Of a stretch of 64,000 nt of DNA, positions 10,845 through 22,800 are shown piece after piece (positions within the stretch are counted from its first letter, which is position 1; each line of letters begins with the position of its first letter). Where the stretch lies: positions 14,125,123 to 14,189,122 of the forward strand of contig CM069435.1 of NCBI GenBank assembly GCA_035610365.1, read 5' to 3'. The notes under the pieces are model-generated. The model saw only the letters and a list, made by a program, of their open reading frames with translations. It did no database searches and was not told the DNA's origin. A program made the translations under genes and the position numbers. Origin of the DNA: Aquatica leii. Taxonomy: Eukaryota > Arthropoda > Insecta > Coleoptera > Lampyridae.

Positions 10845-11402
10845 TATGCTAAGATAAGAATGTCTTTCGGGTTTGGACCGTGTCATTGTTGTAACTGACG
10901 TTTCCAACGTTTCGCCCACTTCCGTAAGGGGCTTCATCAGGGCGTGAGATAAATCGAAAAACTCAAACAAACCACATGAACAAGAAATTTGATATACACC
11001 TTGTGATGAAAGTGTAAGAAATTTGTCCTTGGGAGAAGGAAGAAGCTGAGAGATTTTGCCTGTCGAGTTGAATATGTGTTTAATACCATTCTTACGAAGA
11101 AGTTTCCCTATTTGACCTGTAACCTTGTGAATGTAAAGTAAAAAAACCAATTTCGGATTGGATTCGGAAGTAGAAATGTCTTTCGGTAATCGAGTACGTG
11201 GATGTAGACGACGATTACTAACTCTATAAATATCTCGCTTCATATAACCATTGTTCACTAGGGTTCTAGTAAGATGTCGGAGTTTCGAGTCTAGATTCTC
11301 AGGTTGGCAAATAGAAAAGGCACAATGAACCAAAGATTCAATAACAGAACGTTTCTGTGCAGGACGATGATGGGTGAGGTCTTCGATAATTATGGCAAAA
11401 AA
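10845..11402 (-). pseudogene. Penelope-like element fragment (RT/GIY-YIG junction)
   Basis: Reading leftward: AIIEDLTHHRPAQKRSVIES, LVHCAFSICQPENLDSKLRH, LVNNGYMKRDIYRV, then LLYIHKVTGQIGKLLRKNGI, KHIFNSTGKISQLLPSPKD and GVYQISCSCG. The last motif is the GVY-x-I-xCSCG start of the GIY-YIG endonuclease typical of Penelope-like retroelements. The preceding stretch is the usual RT-to-endonuclease connector. After CSCG the sequence changes abruptly to the repeat tail (10845-10945), so the endonuclease is truncated just after its first strand. About 170 aa are open; the RT core upstream is missing. Confidence 0.7.
10896..10940 (-). ncRNA. Hammerhead-ribozyme-like core in the Penelope tail
   Basis: On the minus strand: CTGATGA (10934-10940), a stem II candidate GCCC..GGGC, GAAAC (10909-10913), a short stem III CGTT-GGA-AACG, then GTC (10897-10899), the usual cleavage triplet. 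The order and spacing match a type I hammerhead with minimal stem III. Penelope-like elements are known to carry such motifs. Missing: I cannot find a convincing stem I, because the sequence before CTGATGA is the truncated coding region. It is therefore a remnant at best, and coincidence is possible. Confidence 0.35.
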
Positions 11403-11495
11403 AATTTTTTTCTCGGTGTTTTAGAACGTTTAGACCACAAATGCATCTTGGAAAAATTCATATATTGTACTACCGTAGACTTTTTTTTAATAGTA
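11403..11495. repeat. Direct repeat flanking a LINE, left copy
   Basis: Contains TTTTAGAACGTTTAGACCAC, AATGCATCT and a TACTAC..TAGAC..TTTTTTTTA.TAGTA tail. About 95 bp similar to 14955-15060, on the other side of the decayed LINE. Orientation is the same. Confidence 0.45.
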
Positions 11496-13173
11496 GCAGT
11501 TTTTTGTGAGTAATGCATTTTTCCATGCTTCTATATTATGTTGTATTGTGCGTTCTTCGCGTAGATAACTACATTGTCTGCAAATTCACTTTCCGATATT
11601 TGTATTATTTTCATGTTTTTGTATTATCCATTCAGTTTTTATACTTTATTTTTTATTTCCTTTAAAGCATCATCTACTGCTAAATTGAAAAATGCAGAAC
11701 TAAGAACCCGCTTTGTCTTACTCCCTCTTTAGTTGTGAACTCTTCCTATTGTTGATTACCCGTTCTCACATAGTTTCTTGTGTTGTCGTACATGCTTTTT
11801 ATACATCTTGTCAGTTTACCACTTACTTACCACATTGATTTTCTTAGGACACTATCAAATGCTTCTTCTAGATTAATGAAGGCCATGAATATCTGCTCGG
11901 AGGCAAATTTTTTTATTAGTTGCTTTATTACAAATATGTGGTCTTGTATTCATCTCCCTTAGTTTTCTTTCTTTCTGTTTCCTTCTTCAATCTGACTTTT
12001 AACATACTTTCATATGTTTTTGCTATTATTGATTGCATATTAATTCCCATATAATTTTTACAGTTCCTAAATCTTCTTTTTATGTAGTGGACGTATTGCT
12101 CCTAGTTCGCAATCTTTTGGAATCTTTTCATCGTGCCATGCTTTATTGAACATTAATGTTAAGATTGGAATGTCGTTATCTCCTATTTAACCATCTCCGC
12201 CCTTATATAGTCGTGTCCAGCTGATTTACCTCTTTTTAACTGTATTATTGTTTTTGTCACTTCTGGTCTTGACATTTCCTGTGTCCAATTTATCTTCAAC
12301 ATTTTTTTAAAGTAGTCTTTCCATTTCTTCATAATCTCATTTTTGCTTTCTAAAGTTCTTCCATCTTTTCTTCTTATACGTTTACGTGTATGTGCTATTC
12401 TCTTACGCAGCGATCTTAGTATCTTATGGTATAGTTTTTGGTTTACTAGTCTGTTCCGTTCCATTATCTCACCAAATTCTTCACACGATTTGATTTTTCT
12501 TTGTTTTGCCATTTTCTTGTTGTATTTCTTAAATATCCTTTGCATAACTTTTTTTAAATTTTCATCTCCGTTCTTAATCCTTCATTTCACTAACTTGTGT
12601 GCTTCTGTTCTTAATGCTTTTTGTAATTCCGCATTCTTTAACAATCTTCTTACTTTCCCAATTTATATGTTTTGATATACTGCTTGCATTTTTAGTTTGG
12701 ATACTACTAAATCGAAAAAATATTACTGCTCCTCTTTTCGGTCTCGTATCCTTAATTTCTTTTCTAAATGTTCTATTTATTATTATATAGTCAATAATCG
12801 ATTTTTTCTTCCTATTTATTTTTTCCTTGTATATTTATGTATTTTCTTAAGAGTGTTTGTTATTACCATATTGTTCTGAATACAAAAATCTGTCAATCTT
12901 GTACCATTATTTCTAACGTTCTCTCCGTGTACTCTTATTACTTCGCCTGACTTCCGTTATTTTTTTTAATTGTTTTTGTTAATTGTTACCAAAATTATCT
13001 TTTGGTCCATAGAGCGCTACCAAAATTGTATTTGTTTGTCTTTCCATTTCTACGTCTATTTTCAGTATCTTTTTACATATTACTTTCCATTTATGTATAT
13101 ATTTTATTTTCTTTTTTTTAAATATACAGCCCACGCCGTCTTTTGCTCTTCGTGTCATATCTACCCCACTATA

Positions 13174-14479
13174 CGAGGTGTGGCAGAAAAGTAATGAGAC
13201 TGATTTTTTAATTTATAAAGTTTTTATTTCTTTCAAACATCAATGTTATCCCCTTCAAAGTAGTTCCCTTGGGCAGTTATACACCGATGAAGACGTTGTT
13301 CCCAATGTTCGTAGCAGCGCTGGAAGTCTTCAACCGTTATGGTCTTCAGCATGTCCGTTACAGTCTTTTGGATGTTTTCTAAAGTCTCTAAATGACGGCC
13401 TTTGAGGACATTTTTTAGTTTTGGAAAACGGAAGAAGTCACAGGGACTGAGGTCAGGGAAATAAGAAAGATGGGGAACCACAGCAATGCTTTTTGAGGTC
13501 AAAAATTCTGTTATGAAGAAGGCAGTGTGACATGGGGCGTTGTCATGATGGAGCAACCATTTCTCTGCAATGTCTGGTCTCACGCAAATGACCCTTTTTC
13601 TGAGCCTTTCAGGGACGGCTTTATAAAAAACTTGGTTAACAGTTTGTTCTGGAGGAACGAATTCTTTGTGGACAATTCCCCTTCTGTCAAAAAAACAAAT
13701 CAGCATTGATTCGATCTTTGATTTGCTTTTGCAAGCTATTTTTGGTCGAGGAGAGTTTGGAGTGTGCCACTCTTCACTTTGCCTCTTGGTCTCAGGATCG
13801 TATTCAAAAATCCATGTTTTATCACCTGTGATCACACGACTAAAGAAATCTTGCTCATTAGCGATTCTGTCCAGAAGATCAAGATACTTGTTTTATCGCA
13901 TTTCCTTCTGCTTAATTGAGAGGTTTTTCGGCATTATTTTGGCACAAACTTGTCGCATGGGCAAATGTTCACTTAAACTTTGATGAACGGTAAATCTGTT
14001 CAAATTTAATTGCTCACTCAACATTGGTAATGTTAAACGACAGTCTGATCTCACAAGAGTTCTCACACGTTCGATGTTTTCGTCGGTTTTCGAAGTTGTC
14101 GGCCTCCCTGAACGTTGTTCATCTTCAACATTTTCTCTGCCTTCCAAAAATGCTTTGTCCCAACGAAACCTTTGAGCTCGAGATAAAGAATGCTCTCATA
14201 GGCCTGTTTTACCTTTTCAAACGTCACACTTGCCGATTCTCCAAGCTTAACACAAAATTTAATGGCACAACGTTGCTCCAAATTCCGCTGTTCCATTTTG
14301 CGAAAACGAAACACAATTTCACTAATCGCACTGTCAAAATCACGTAGTTAACGGACGGAGTAGAAACTCGGACTGACCTATGGGAAGGGGCTGTTACGCA
14401 TGCTTTCTCATAGACAACAGCGCAGGGTTGCCAGATCGCTTGCAGTATTGCTAGTCTCATTACTTTTCTGCACACCTCG
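13174..14479 (-). mobile_element. Mariner element with intact ends and TA duplication
   Basis: A 1306-bp element bounded by CGAGGTGTGGCAGAAAAGTA at the left and the complement TACTTTTCTGCACACCTCG at the right. TA lies on both sides (13172-13173 and 14480-14481). The arms match over about 28 bp with one or two differences. Length and ends are those of a typical full-size mariner. It lies within the endonuclease region of an older RTE-like LINE, so it inserted later. Confidence 0.9.
13233..14296 (-). pseudogene. Mariner transposase, frameshifted
   Basis: Three overlapping minus-strand frames make up one transposase. The N-terminus (about 14140-14296) starts MEQRNLEQRCAIKFCVKLGE. The HTH part (13893-14147) includes RSGRPTTSKTDENIERVR and SEQLNLNRFTVHQSLSEHL. 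The catalytic part (13233-13835) has GDKTWIFEYDPETKRQSEEW, the second Asp in LLHHDNAPCHTA and the third in YFPDLSPCDFFRFPK, i.e. the D,D34D signature of mariner. It ends YFEGDNIDV close to the inverted repeat. Frame changes near 14060-14140 and 13835-13893 break the protein. The three catalytic Asp codons are still present. Confidence 0.85.
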
Positions 14480-14954
14480 TATATCAATAGATGTCGTCCG
14501 TTTATTACTTCCTCTCCCGTTTCTTTTTTTTTGGGCTTTGATAAACCTAATCTGCCAAAATCTGCTTTAAATTCCTCGACCAGTTCACTTTCTTTCCCTG
14601 CTAGATTTTTCATATTCCAAGTACCTATTTTGCAGATTACTGTTTGTTACTTTTTTGACCAGTCAGTTTTTTGTCTGCATCCTTAGTCTTTGCCATGTTC
14701 GTCATCTTGGTTTCCGTCTTTTTATTAATTTCTAGTTTTTTGAATTATTGCTTATTTTTGTTTATCAGCAAATCTTTACTTTTCAACTGACACAATTTAA
14801 GTCTCAGACATCGTAGCTCATTTAATGTTATTTTTCAAACTTCTTCATCGATTCCTTATACTTTTTTGATTACTTTTTTAAAATTTATCTTGTCAATTAG
14901 AAAGTTAAGGCGTACACTTCTAATGTATCGTTTTCTTTAGATAATTGTGCAAAA

Positions 14955-15060
14955 ATTCCTTTTTTTCTTGATATTTTAGAACCCGCAGGCTACAAATGCA
15001 TCTCAGAGAAAAATTATATATTTTACTACATCGGTCTATGACACTATTTTTTTTAGTATT
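14955..15060. repeat. Direct repeat flanking a LINE, right copy
   Basis: Similar to 11403-11495 over about 95 bp, including ATTTTAGAAC, CTACAAATGCATCT and a run of T near the end followed by AGTA. Together the two copies bracket the LINE remnant. Confidence 0.45.
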
Positions 15061-15454
15061 AAATAGTTTATTATATATAAAGATTTTAATTGATACAATT
15101 TCTTATTCAGAATTATTCTTCACTGGTGTTCTAGATATTTCTTCTTGTATAACAGTTTTTTGACTAACCTTTCTTAACTTATATGAAATTTATTATTTTA
15201 TTTATTTATTATTTTCTTTAAACAATCTGGATCTCCGATAATCGTTTTCAAGAAATTAACACATATAACTACTGTGGACAAATTTATTTAAAATATTTTT
15301 TAACTTTACTAATCGAAAGTGACACAGTCGTTCTGTAAATTCTGAATAAAGCAAACCATTTCCCCATTAACCGAATTTTTTTTAGAATTTGCAAATTCAT
15401 TGTAGGAGTGAAATTTGACAGTTTCATCATGTCAATTGTCAATTGTGAACAGTA
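15061..15454. other. Gene-free AT-rich stretch
   Basis: No coding sequence or repeat recognised. It ends at the TA (15453-15454) that borders the first pogo element. Confidence 0.5.
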
Positions 15455-18052
15455 CAAGGGGCTATTTTGGACAGCTTAAAAAAATCCAGTACCAGCAATT
15501 AAAAGATATTATATTTATCAAAATTTACATTAAAAGTAAAAAGACTTCCCTGCCTCTTCGTTTTTTGTTGAATGGGAGGTGGTAGAAGTCCAACAATATC
15601 CGCCCGTGTCACAACTGACTCATCAACAACATCAGGAAACAGAAAATGACGATTCTTATATCGTAAAAATTTGACTGTGACCTCGATGTGACTGTCCACG
15701 GCCGTGATTTCACCAACATAGTATTTAAGGTTTTTTTAGTGGGAAATTGTACCAAAACAAATTGTCCTACGACCAGCACTTCCTCATCAATATTTATTAG
15801 TTCCTCACTTTTGTCATTGTCCTCGTCTTCCTCAGCACAACCTTCATCTTTAGATTCGAGAATCATGTCGATTTCAAAATCGGAGGACTGGTCATTTTCG
15901 ACAATATCTTTCTTTTGTATCCGTATTTTCTGTTTTTTCATGAGCTCTTTTCTTGGCTTGGGTTTTACTTTAATTTATTTTTTTCTCTTTCTTCTAGTTT
16001 TTCTGTTTCCAGTGTAGAGTTGTAAATTGTTGACTTTATGTGCAACCTTTTTCTAGTTTTATTTTTATTTCTTTCAGCAGCTTTAGGCAGAAGAAAGCAA
16101 TTTTCAGGGGTTAAACCTATGGAAGTTGTTCCAATTAAATTAGCCACATCAGGCGTTTCTTCTTGACTTAGTTTTGATACATGCTCTTCTTTTTCTGGAG
16201 TTCTTTCTTCAACCCTGTTAGGAATGTCATGTTCTGTGGAATTTACCAAGCACATCAGCGTGCTCTGGATGGCCTGTCACAGAAGACGGCAAAAAATCAA
16301 CATCATTGAACCTTAACCGATTGTTGGGCCAAATGCCAGTAGTTAAGAAACTAAAAACGATATTTTTTGGCGTAAAAAAAGCAAAATATGGCTTCTTCGC
16401 TATGCCTGCAATATCAGCAATCGTGACACTTCTACCAGGGTGCGCGCGCAACTAGTCAGCAAGGGCAACCTTCTGGTATCTTTTAAAAGGACCATAAACA
16501 GCAACGTCCAGTGGTTGTAATTTGTGTGTGCTGTGTGGAGGAAATGATACTAAGCTAATTCCATGATCTTTAGCGTATCTAATGGCTTCAACACTAATGT
16601 GGCTTGAGTGGTTGTCAAGAAGACAAAGAAAGCGATTGTTAATGGAGCTATGTGTGTGTTTTTGGATATGCATTAGCACTTCAAGGAAAGATTCTTTAGT
16701 CATCCAGCCTGTTTTATTTGCAATTCCGATCGATCCTGGTGTAGCTCCGTCCAAGAATCTGTCCTTCATGTTAACTCTTGGGTAAATTAAAACAGGTGGG
16801 ATTGATGTTCCACAGGCTATAATAATACCACACATTGTGACCGTCACTCCTCTTTCTTGAGACGCAATCGCTCCAATCTGTTTCTTTTCGCATTTGGCAA
16901 TCACTTTTGGGCTGTCCATAACTGTATTTAACCCAGTTTCGTCAAGATTTATAATACGATCAGGTGTAAACCCGTACTTTTCCATTTCAATATGCAGATT
17001 ATCAAAAAACACGTTGACATTGACCTGATTGAATGACATGTTGCGGGCGTGGCTTGTATTTTCTGGTTTTCTCAATGATAATTTTTTATGGTCTCTCATC
17101 ATTCTCTTCATCCAATCAATTCCTGCTATTTTATTTTCATCCCACTGCTTAGGATAAGGCAGTTTCAATAACTTTGCATACTCATAACCAAGTTCTTGCG
17201 TTTTCTTGTAAGTGAAACCATAATGTAGATTCGAAGCTGTCAGCAAGTAATCTACTATCAATAGTTCTTGCTCGTTAGTGAATACTTTCTTTGCCTGATT
17301 TTTTTCTTTACCCACTAACTTTATGGTCTTTAAACAAGGTTCTGTGTCAGATTTACCCAAGTCACTGTCACTGCTTCCTCTGATGTCTACTGCATTAGTG
17401 TTTAAGTTTGCTTTTGCCATCTGGACTCTCTTGTGTAGATTTGGATAAATTATATTCCATAGCAGCATGTCTCAGACTAGATTGTCGTTTTAGTACTTTT
17501 TAACAGCTTTTAAAACATTTTCCTTGTCAATCGTTGCTCTGTCAGTCTTCCTAACGTAATTTCGCACCATCTGTAAGCAAAAGTGAAATCATCAAGAAAA
17601 ATATATAGACACAAAACACATAATGTATATATGGGGGCCACTTGGGACAGCGTCCATAATGGCCCCATCACGCTTGTCCACACTGGCCTCGATATGCCTC
17701 TGAACAAAAATATGATTACAATTTTATTAGATGAATTGTTCAAACGTCAAAATATGCATTATGTTTAAGCACACATATTAGACTAAAAGTTTACTCTATA
17801 CGAACATCCAAAATAACTTACCTTAAAAGAATGTAGTAGAAAAAGCAGATTCAAAAAATTTTACCGTTTTCACGAACACAGCACGATCCGCCATTACTTC
17901 ATTATTGTTTGTGTCAGGGTGACCAACTTTTGAACACGTAAGAGGGTCCGTTGATACATATTCGTGTAGTTGGCGCGAAATTCAAATTAATTTTTAAGGT
18001 TTTTTTGTTGCTATCCACACTAGCCCCTGTCCATACTGCCCCCCTTCTCCCG
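15455..18052 (-). mobile_element. Pogo element 1 (near full length)
   Basis: A 2598-bp element with TA at both borders (15453-15454 and 18053-18054). The left end CAAGGGGCTATTTTGGACAG and the complement of the right end (AAGGGGGGCAGTATGGACAG) match with small gaps. Subterminal GGACAG/CTGTCC-type motifs recur at 17640-17695 and 18011-18036, as in pogo elements whose transposase binds repeated sites near the ends. The interior encodes a pogo/Tigger DDE transposase on the minus strand. Right-hand boundary is less certain than left by a few bases because the arms are gapped. Confidence 0.75.
15499..17468 (-). pseudogene. Pogo/Tigger DDE transposase 1, near complete with one stop and frameshifts
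   Basis: The longest open part (16452-17468, 338 aa) has KKVFTNEQELLIVDYLLTAS (N-terminal DNA-binding region), QWDENKIAGIDWMKRMMRDH, then the catalytic series RIINLDETGLNTV, LCLLDNHSSHISVEAIRYAK and STHKLQPLDVAVYGPFKRYQ, giving D-D-D. A single TAG at 16452 interrupts the frame, which continues LRAHPGRSVTIADIAGIAKK and TTGIWPNNRLRFNDVDFLPS. A shift near 16240 leads to an acidic linker with ELINIDEEVLVVGQFVLVQF and a C-terminal region VTVKFLRYKNRHFLFPDVVD ending at 15499. The same C-terminal layout appears in pogo element 2. It sits wholly inside the inverted repeats. Confidence 0.85.
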
Positions 18053-19363
18053 TACTCTGTTTACGAATTATGTAAGACCTGTACTTGTTTTAATTTTATT
18101 GCAATCGCATTTATTGTTTTTATAGTGTTTTTAAGTTTTTGTTTTGTTTATTCAATACATTATTTAATGCATTTATACAAATTATTTTGTGTACTATTTT
18201 AAATTTGTTTTCTGTTATTATTATAAAGTATTTGTATATTTTGTCTCGTTTTTTTTTCTTTATCTGCATACTTTAGATTTATTAGACTTTGTCTATTTCT
18301 ATTAATTTGCAGAAAATATATAGAATTTAAAAAAAAAACAATTAACAAAATTCACAAATACTTCATTGAAATACATAGGATTAAAAATGAACTTTAACTT
18401 AAAGCAAAAAATTAACTTGTATCTAAAATAATAAGATTTTTGTTGTAGGTAATGTTCAGCCCTACTAACAAACGCAATTTTTGTACTATTCTATCAGATT
18501 TTTGTCAACTGGGTAAAAACCATTTGAGACAGTTTTTACATCCTTTTTTGGATTTGCTCTAAGCTCTGATCTACGTAAATAAACAACATGATTTTATCTT
18601 CATATTCTAAAACTGCAAGTTAAAAGAATTTGAATATGTTTTATACAAATTAAGTTGTATCTTCGAATTTAAATAAGAAAGAAAGGTTTAAATGAATTAA
18701 GTGTTTTGACATCTTAAAAAATTGCTTGCAAAGACGGAAGTTTAATGGCAATGTGACACACCGACTAATAAAAACGTATTTGGTAAATGTTAAACTAATA
18801 CCCAAATCAGTGCCCGTCCATGATTTATGTTTACAGTTTACACTAGTGTAGGTTTTTCATCAGCAATAATTTCGAAACGTTAAAGCAGTAACTTTAGTTT
18901 GGTATTAGACAGAATTGAGTTAAAAATAAACTTACACTGAAAACCGCTAGTCGCAAATGCGAATGTCAGTTCGTCCATTAATGGCAAGTGCTAATAAGTA
19001 ATTGGCGGCGTATTTATTACTTGTGTTTCTTGTCACTTTATAAAGATTTAATTTGTAGGAACTAATAGACGTACGAGTTTCCATACTGTAATAAGTAATG
19101 TTGCTGCTACTAATGATCCAAAGTCACAGTCTAAATAAAACAGTTAAAAAAGTGCCAATTAAAAAGGAATTTCTTGCCATTTTTGGAAATATATAAAAAT
19201 GAACTGTACTTAACACCGGTATTTATAAAAATTATATACTTTAATGTTTATCTAGTATTTTTTATCGCCACTTAGTCACTTTAAATACCTTAAAAAATTT
19301 CTAATAAAGATTACAATGCAAAACTTCAAAAATCAATTGATCGATATTGTTGTTTTGTTGCAG
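18053..19363. other. Gene-free AT-rich stretch
   Basis: No recognisable protein or transposon end. At 18434-18450 a pyrimidine-rich run ends TTGTTGTAG|GTAATG, an adjacent acceptor-donor pair. Otherwise I see nothing supportable. Confidence 0.5.
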
Positions 19364-19411
19364 GTACGTGCTTTGTAAAATTCGAAAGAGATTCTGGGTT
19401 TTTGGCAACAC
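19364..19411 (+). other. Candidate 48-bp exon, possibly of the downstream myosin gene
   Basis: The stretch is preceded by a T-rich run ending TTTTGTTGCAG and followed by GTAAGT, a strong donor. Two of three frames are open. In the frame that leaves one base at the 3' end, it reads TCFVKFERDSGFLAT plus one base. The first myosin exon at 43282 needs exactly one base from its upstream exon, so the phases agree. Length is a multiple of three. Seen: splice signals and open frame. Inferred: membership of the myosin gene. Phase agreement alone occurs by chance one time in three. Confidence 0.35.
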
Positions 19412-19830
19412 GTAAGTTCATCTTAAAGCTTTTATTTATTTTAAGTAACAATTTTGTTAAAACTGCACGTTTGCTAACTTGTTTAACATTTTTATTTTAC
19501 TAATCTTTTCATTAGATTAAATAGAAAATAAGTTTTACTCAAAAGTATTTTGTGCAACACATGCGGTATACTCAAGTTTTGATAAAATAGTTGAAAAAAG
19601 ACGCAATTAAAGTGAGAATAGAAACGTTTAGTTTCTACTCTGAATTTAACTACCTTACTATTTGGAAATGTGTTTTTCACAAACCGAAATTGTCTTAAAT
19701 TACCCTAAGATTTCTAAAATTTGAAAATTTTTTTTAAGCACAAGTGATAAAAGCTTGTAAAATTTTTAATTTAATTTTAGTGACAGCAAAGCATTTGCTT
19801 CATTGCGGCCAATCGAAATGTTGCATTACT
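19412..19830. other. Gene-free stretch next to Helitron remnant
   Basis: AT-rich, nothing recognised. The minus-strand frame at 19492-19680 has no family resemblance that I can see. Confidence 0.45.
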
Positions 19831-19839
19831 TTCTGTAAA

Positions 19840-22800
19840 GCTATTTGATAGATGGGTTGCACTCGGGTCGATTCCTCCATTCAAGCACATGGTCATACGT
19901 GTTTTTAGTTTTGTTGTCAGGTGCGAGAACGAACAAAAAGAATGGTTTGCCGACACGTGAATGCTACGTACAATTGACTGTGAGAGAAACATTCATTTTC
20001 TATATTCAGGCCACAAACACTCAAGGATAAAGACTTGCGATTTGTTGATTGTCATGACAAATCCAAAACGAATCTGAAATTTGTTTACATTCGAATAACA
20101 TATCGGTTGAGATCATCAGAATTCTCGAAATAAGAGCTTCCTCATCTTTCTTTTGAGTATCATCGCTTGAATCACATTTCCCATGAGTTTTTTCACAACC
20201 AAACCTGTTCTGTTAGATAGTTATGCTTGCTTTAGATTTTAAAACATGATGACTACCAAGCCAATTTTTAATTGTAAATTGTGCGATGCCAAGCCAGACA
20301 GATCTAATCAGTTTAAAAATCAATTAGATAGTTGATTGCTTTGTTTTCGTTAGTTACACGTCGGTAGATTGGAAGAAATGCATTGAACTAATGATTTGAA
20401 TTTAAATTGTAAAGTTTAAGTAATCCAGATTTTTGCCGCAAGAATTGCTCGCTCACTCAATCAATTGATACACCAATTTTGAATCTTGCAGGAACAGTGG
20501 TCAAAATCAATGACACAAAGAATGTCTTTCCAGTTCCACCGGGCACATCGACCAAAAATAAGCCACCATTTCCATCATCAATTTCCTTCATTAACTTATC
20601 GTACACTTTCTTCTGTTGAGAGTTCAACAGTGGTATATTCGTTCGAACTAATTCTCAATTGAAAAACGTTTTAAATTGACTAACAATTCGCCGCACATGA
20701 GATTACACATGTCTTTGATCAAAAGCAAAACTTGGTTATGTACCTCCTCATTCACCTTGGTATCTTCTTTCAACTGACACAAACTCGGTGTAAAATGTCT
20801 TCTGATATGTCATTCTTGTACTTGTTTCACAGTTCATGTGGATTCGTTAGAAAATAATGTTCATATCTAATTTGGTGATACAGAAACAATTCCTTCAGCG
20901 ATTTCATGACGGAATGAGTATCGTTTTCAAGCAAATTGAGCTGTTGACATGCATGTCGGGCACTCTACACTATTGACAGTTTGAAGTCATTAAATCATGT
21001 AGGTCCACAAACATTCAACAGCAACAACCGCAAATAGTAACATTTGTTCTTTTTTGGATGAACTATGTAAATGCGACCAAGAACATCAGCATGATCAGAA
21101 ACCTGCATCGCTTTGCTTCCGACGTTGAAATTTCTTTGATGAAGCGTTCCAAGTGTAATGAACAACGTTTGTGCAAACGGATCGCTTTGAGACTTCAGTA
21201 GCCTCATTGACCAACTTGATAATGCGTGATTTCATCGTTGGTATCTAGAATTTGAACGCCTAAAATTTCCATATCGCTGCTTTTTGTGACATATTTGCAA
21301 ATGTATTTGAGTATTTGATGGACTTCACTGAATTGCAATACTTTACGTTGCAATGTATTTTGAATGTTTTGGAAAAAAGTGGCGAATACGGAATAATCCA
21401 AAAATTGTTAGCCACGAAATCGTGTCTTTTCACTCTCGTTGCGATAGTTCTACCGGTATAATCTGGTGATTCACGTCGATACAGTGGATAACTATTGTTG
21501 CCAGTGATAGTCGCCGCGATCAAACTTTGTGGATAACGCTTGGAACATTTACCGTCGACCATACACAGTTGCGCCACACGGTTTGTGAATCATGTTCGTA
21601 ACTACATAATGCAGATCTAAATCGGTTAGGGATCAGGAATCTCGGCACATATGATGTCATCTATTTGGTGTAGTAGAATTTTTTTGAGTAACCAAATAAG
21701 AATGTGCGTGCGTCAAGCCTCGTTTTTGCTATTTGTGCCAATCACTAGATGTTTGTCCGGAAAGCAGCAGTTGAACAATTTCTGTATATTTTGAGGTGAT
21801 GAATAGATCTAAACGACCGCAATGATGAACATATGTCATTACATCTTGCGTGTATTCATGCATATGACTCAAGTTGCCAAAATACGTCTCCGGTAGAATA
21901 GTCAAATTAGCTGCATGTTCTTTTGATGCTAATTGCATCTAAATGAATTTACTTCTTTGAACGCAGTCGGGCTTAGTTCAACCAAATAAATGTGAAGTGT
22001 TTCATTTTGATTTTGACGTACATGTCGACGGGATATTGCTGAAGCAATCAACGAAATCGCTGCAAATAGTTGTCAGCATTTTATCAAAGCATCAAACGAT
22101 ATGCGTAATAATTCATCGAGTTAACATTATTGGTAGTTTACTCACCTGAAATAAAGTCAGTGAAATTAGTGTCACTTTGAAACGAAAATTATGATATCGA
22201 TACTCACCACTTGATGGATTTATCTTCTTCATATTGAAGTATATCTATCGTCTCAGTGTCAAAACATTAGCGGGTATTGCAATACATTGCATGAATGTTT
22301 CGTATATTTGTTGCAGTTGTTCAGTGTCACGACGTGTAAGCACAATTTGGTGCGTTTCCAAATTTTCACCAAGGATCGCAAATGCGACTCGGGGCGTTTA
22401 ATTGGCGTTTGTGTGCTTCAGCGGATCGTTTATTTGCTCTGATTATCAATTCGATGATGAATTTGTTCTTGGATCTGTGAAGCCGAAAACAAAGTCAGCA
22501 TTAAGTAGGTAAGTAGAATAGATATTATATTATCACCAAAAGAAATGAACGTTTACTCTCTCTTACCTTGAATGTCGGATGGAATCTGCGTTCTTGGATA
22601 ATGACTGCTCCAAATGAAGTCATTTAAAAACATCCGGTCTATCGTTGACAGTTCCATAGAAAATGTTGTGATTCTAGTATTTCGCCACAAAGCAGTGAAT
22701 GCAATGGTTTAGGTGACGGTGGCGTTTCTCCAGCGAACTTCAATGCACCGCATTGGTCGCACACAACTTCTATTGGGCAAATTCCAACGGAAAGATACAA

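Larger units (their letters stand above)
11500..14640 (-). pseudogene. Second RTE-like LINE (endonuclease + reverse transcriptase), interrupted by mariner
   Basis: From high to low coordinates: KIGTWNMKNLAGKESELVEE near 14540-14640 starts the endonuclease domain. The mariner at 13174-14479 interrupts it. It resumes with RRAKDGVGCIF and ILVALYGPKDN, then RNRLVNQKLYHKILR, KNEIMKKWKDYFKKML and IIQLKRGKSAGHDYIRAEMV (start of RT, long frame 12183-12545). Next come KAWHDEKIPKDCELGAIRPL, NYMGINMQSIIAKTYESML, AFDSVLRKSMW, EEFTTKEGVRQSG and ESEFADNVVIYAK, the F/YADD box with its second Asp changed to Asn. Numerous stops and shifts make it inactive. Confidence 0.7.

Noticed and set aside
19780-19830. 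Possible Helitron 3' end (hairpin AAGCAAATGCTT followed by CACTAA on the minus strand)
   Set aside because: The hairpin is short and the CTRR match is expected by chance; the flanking target base could not be confirmed.
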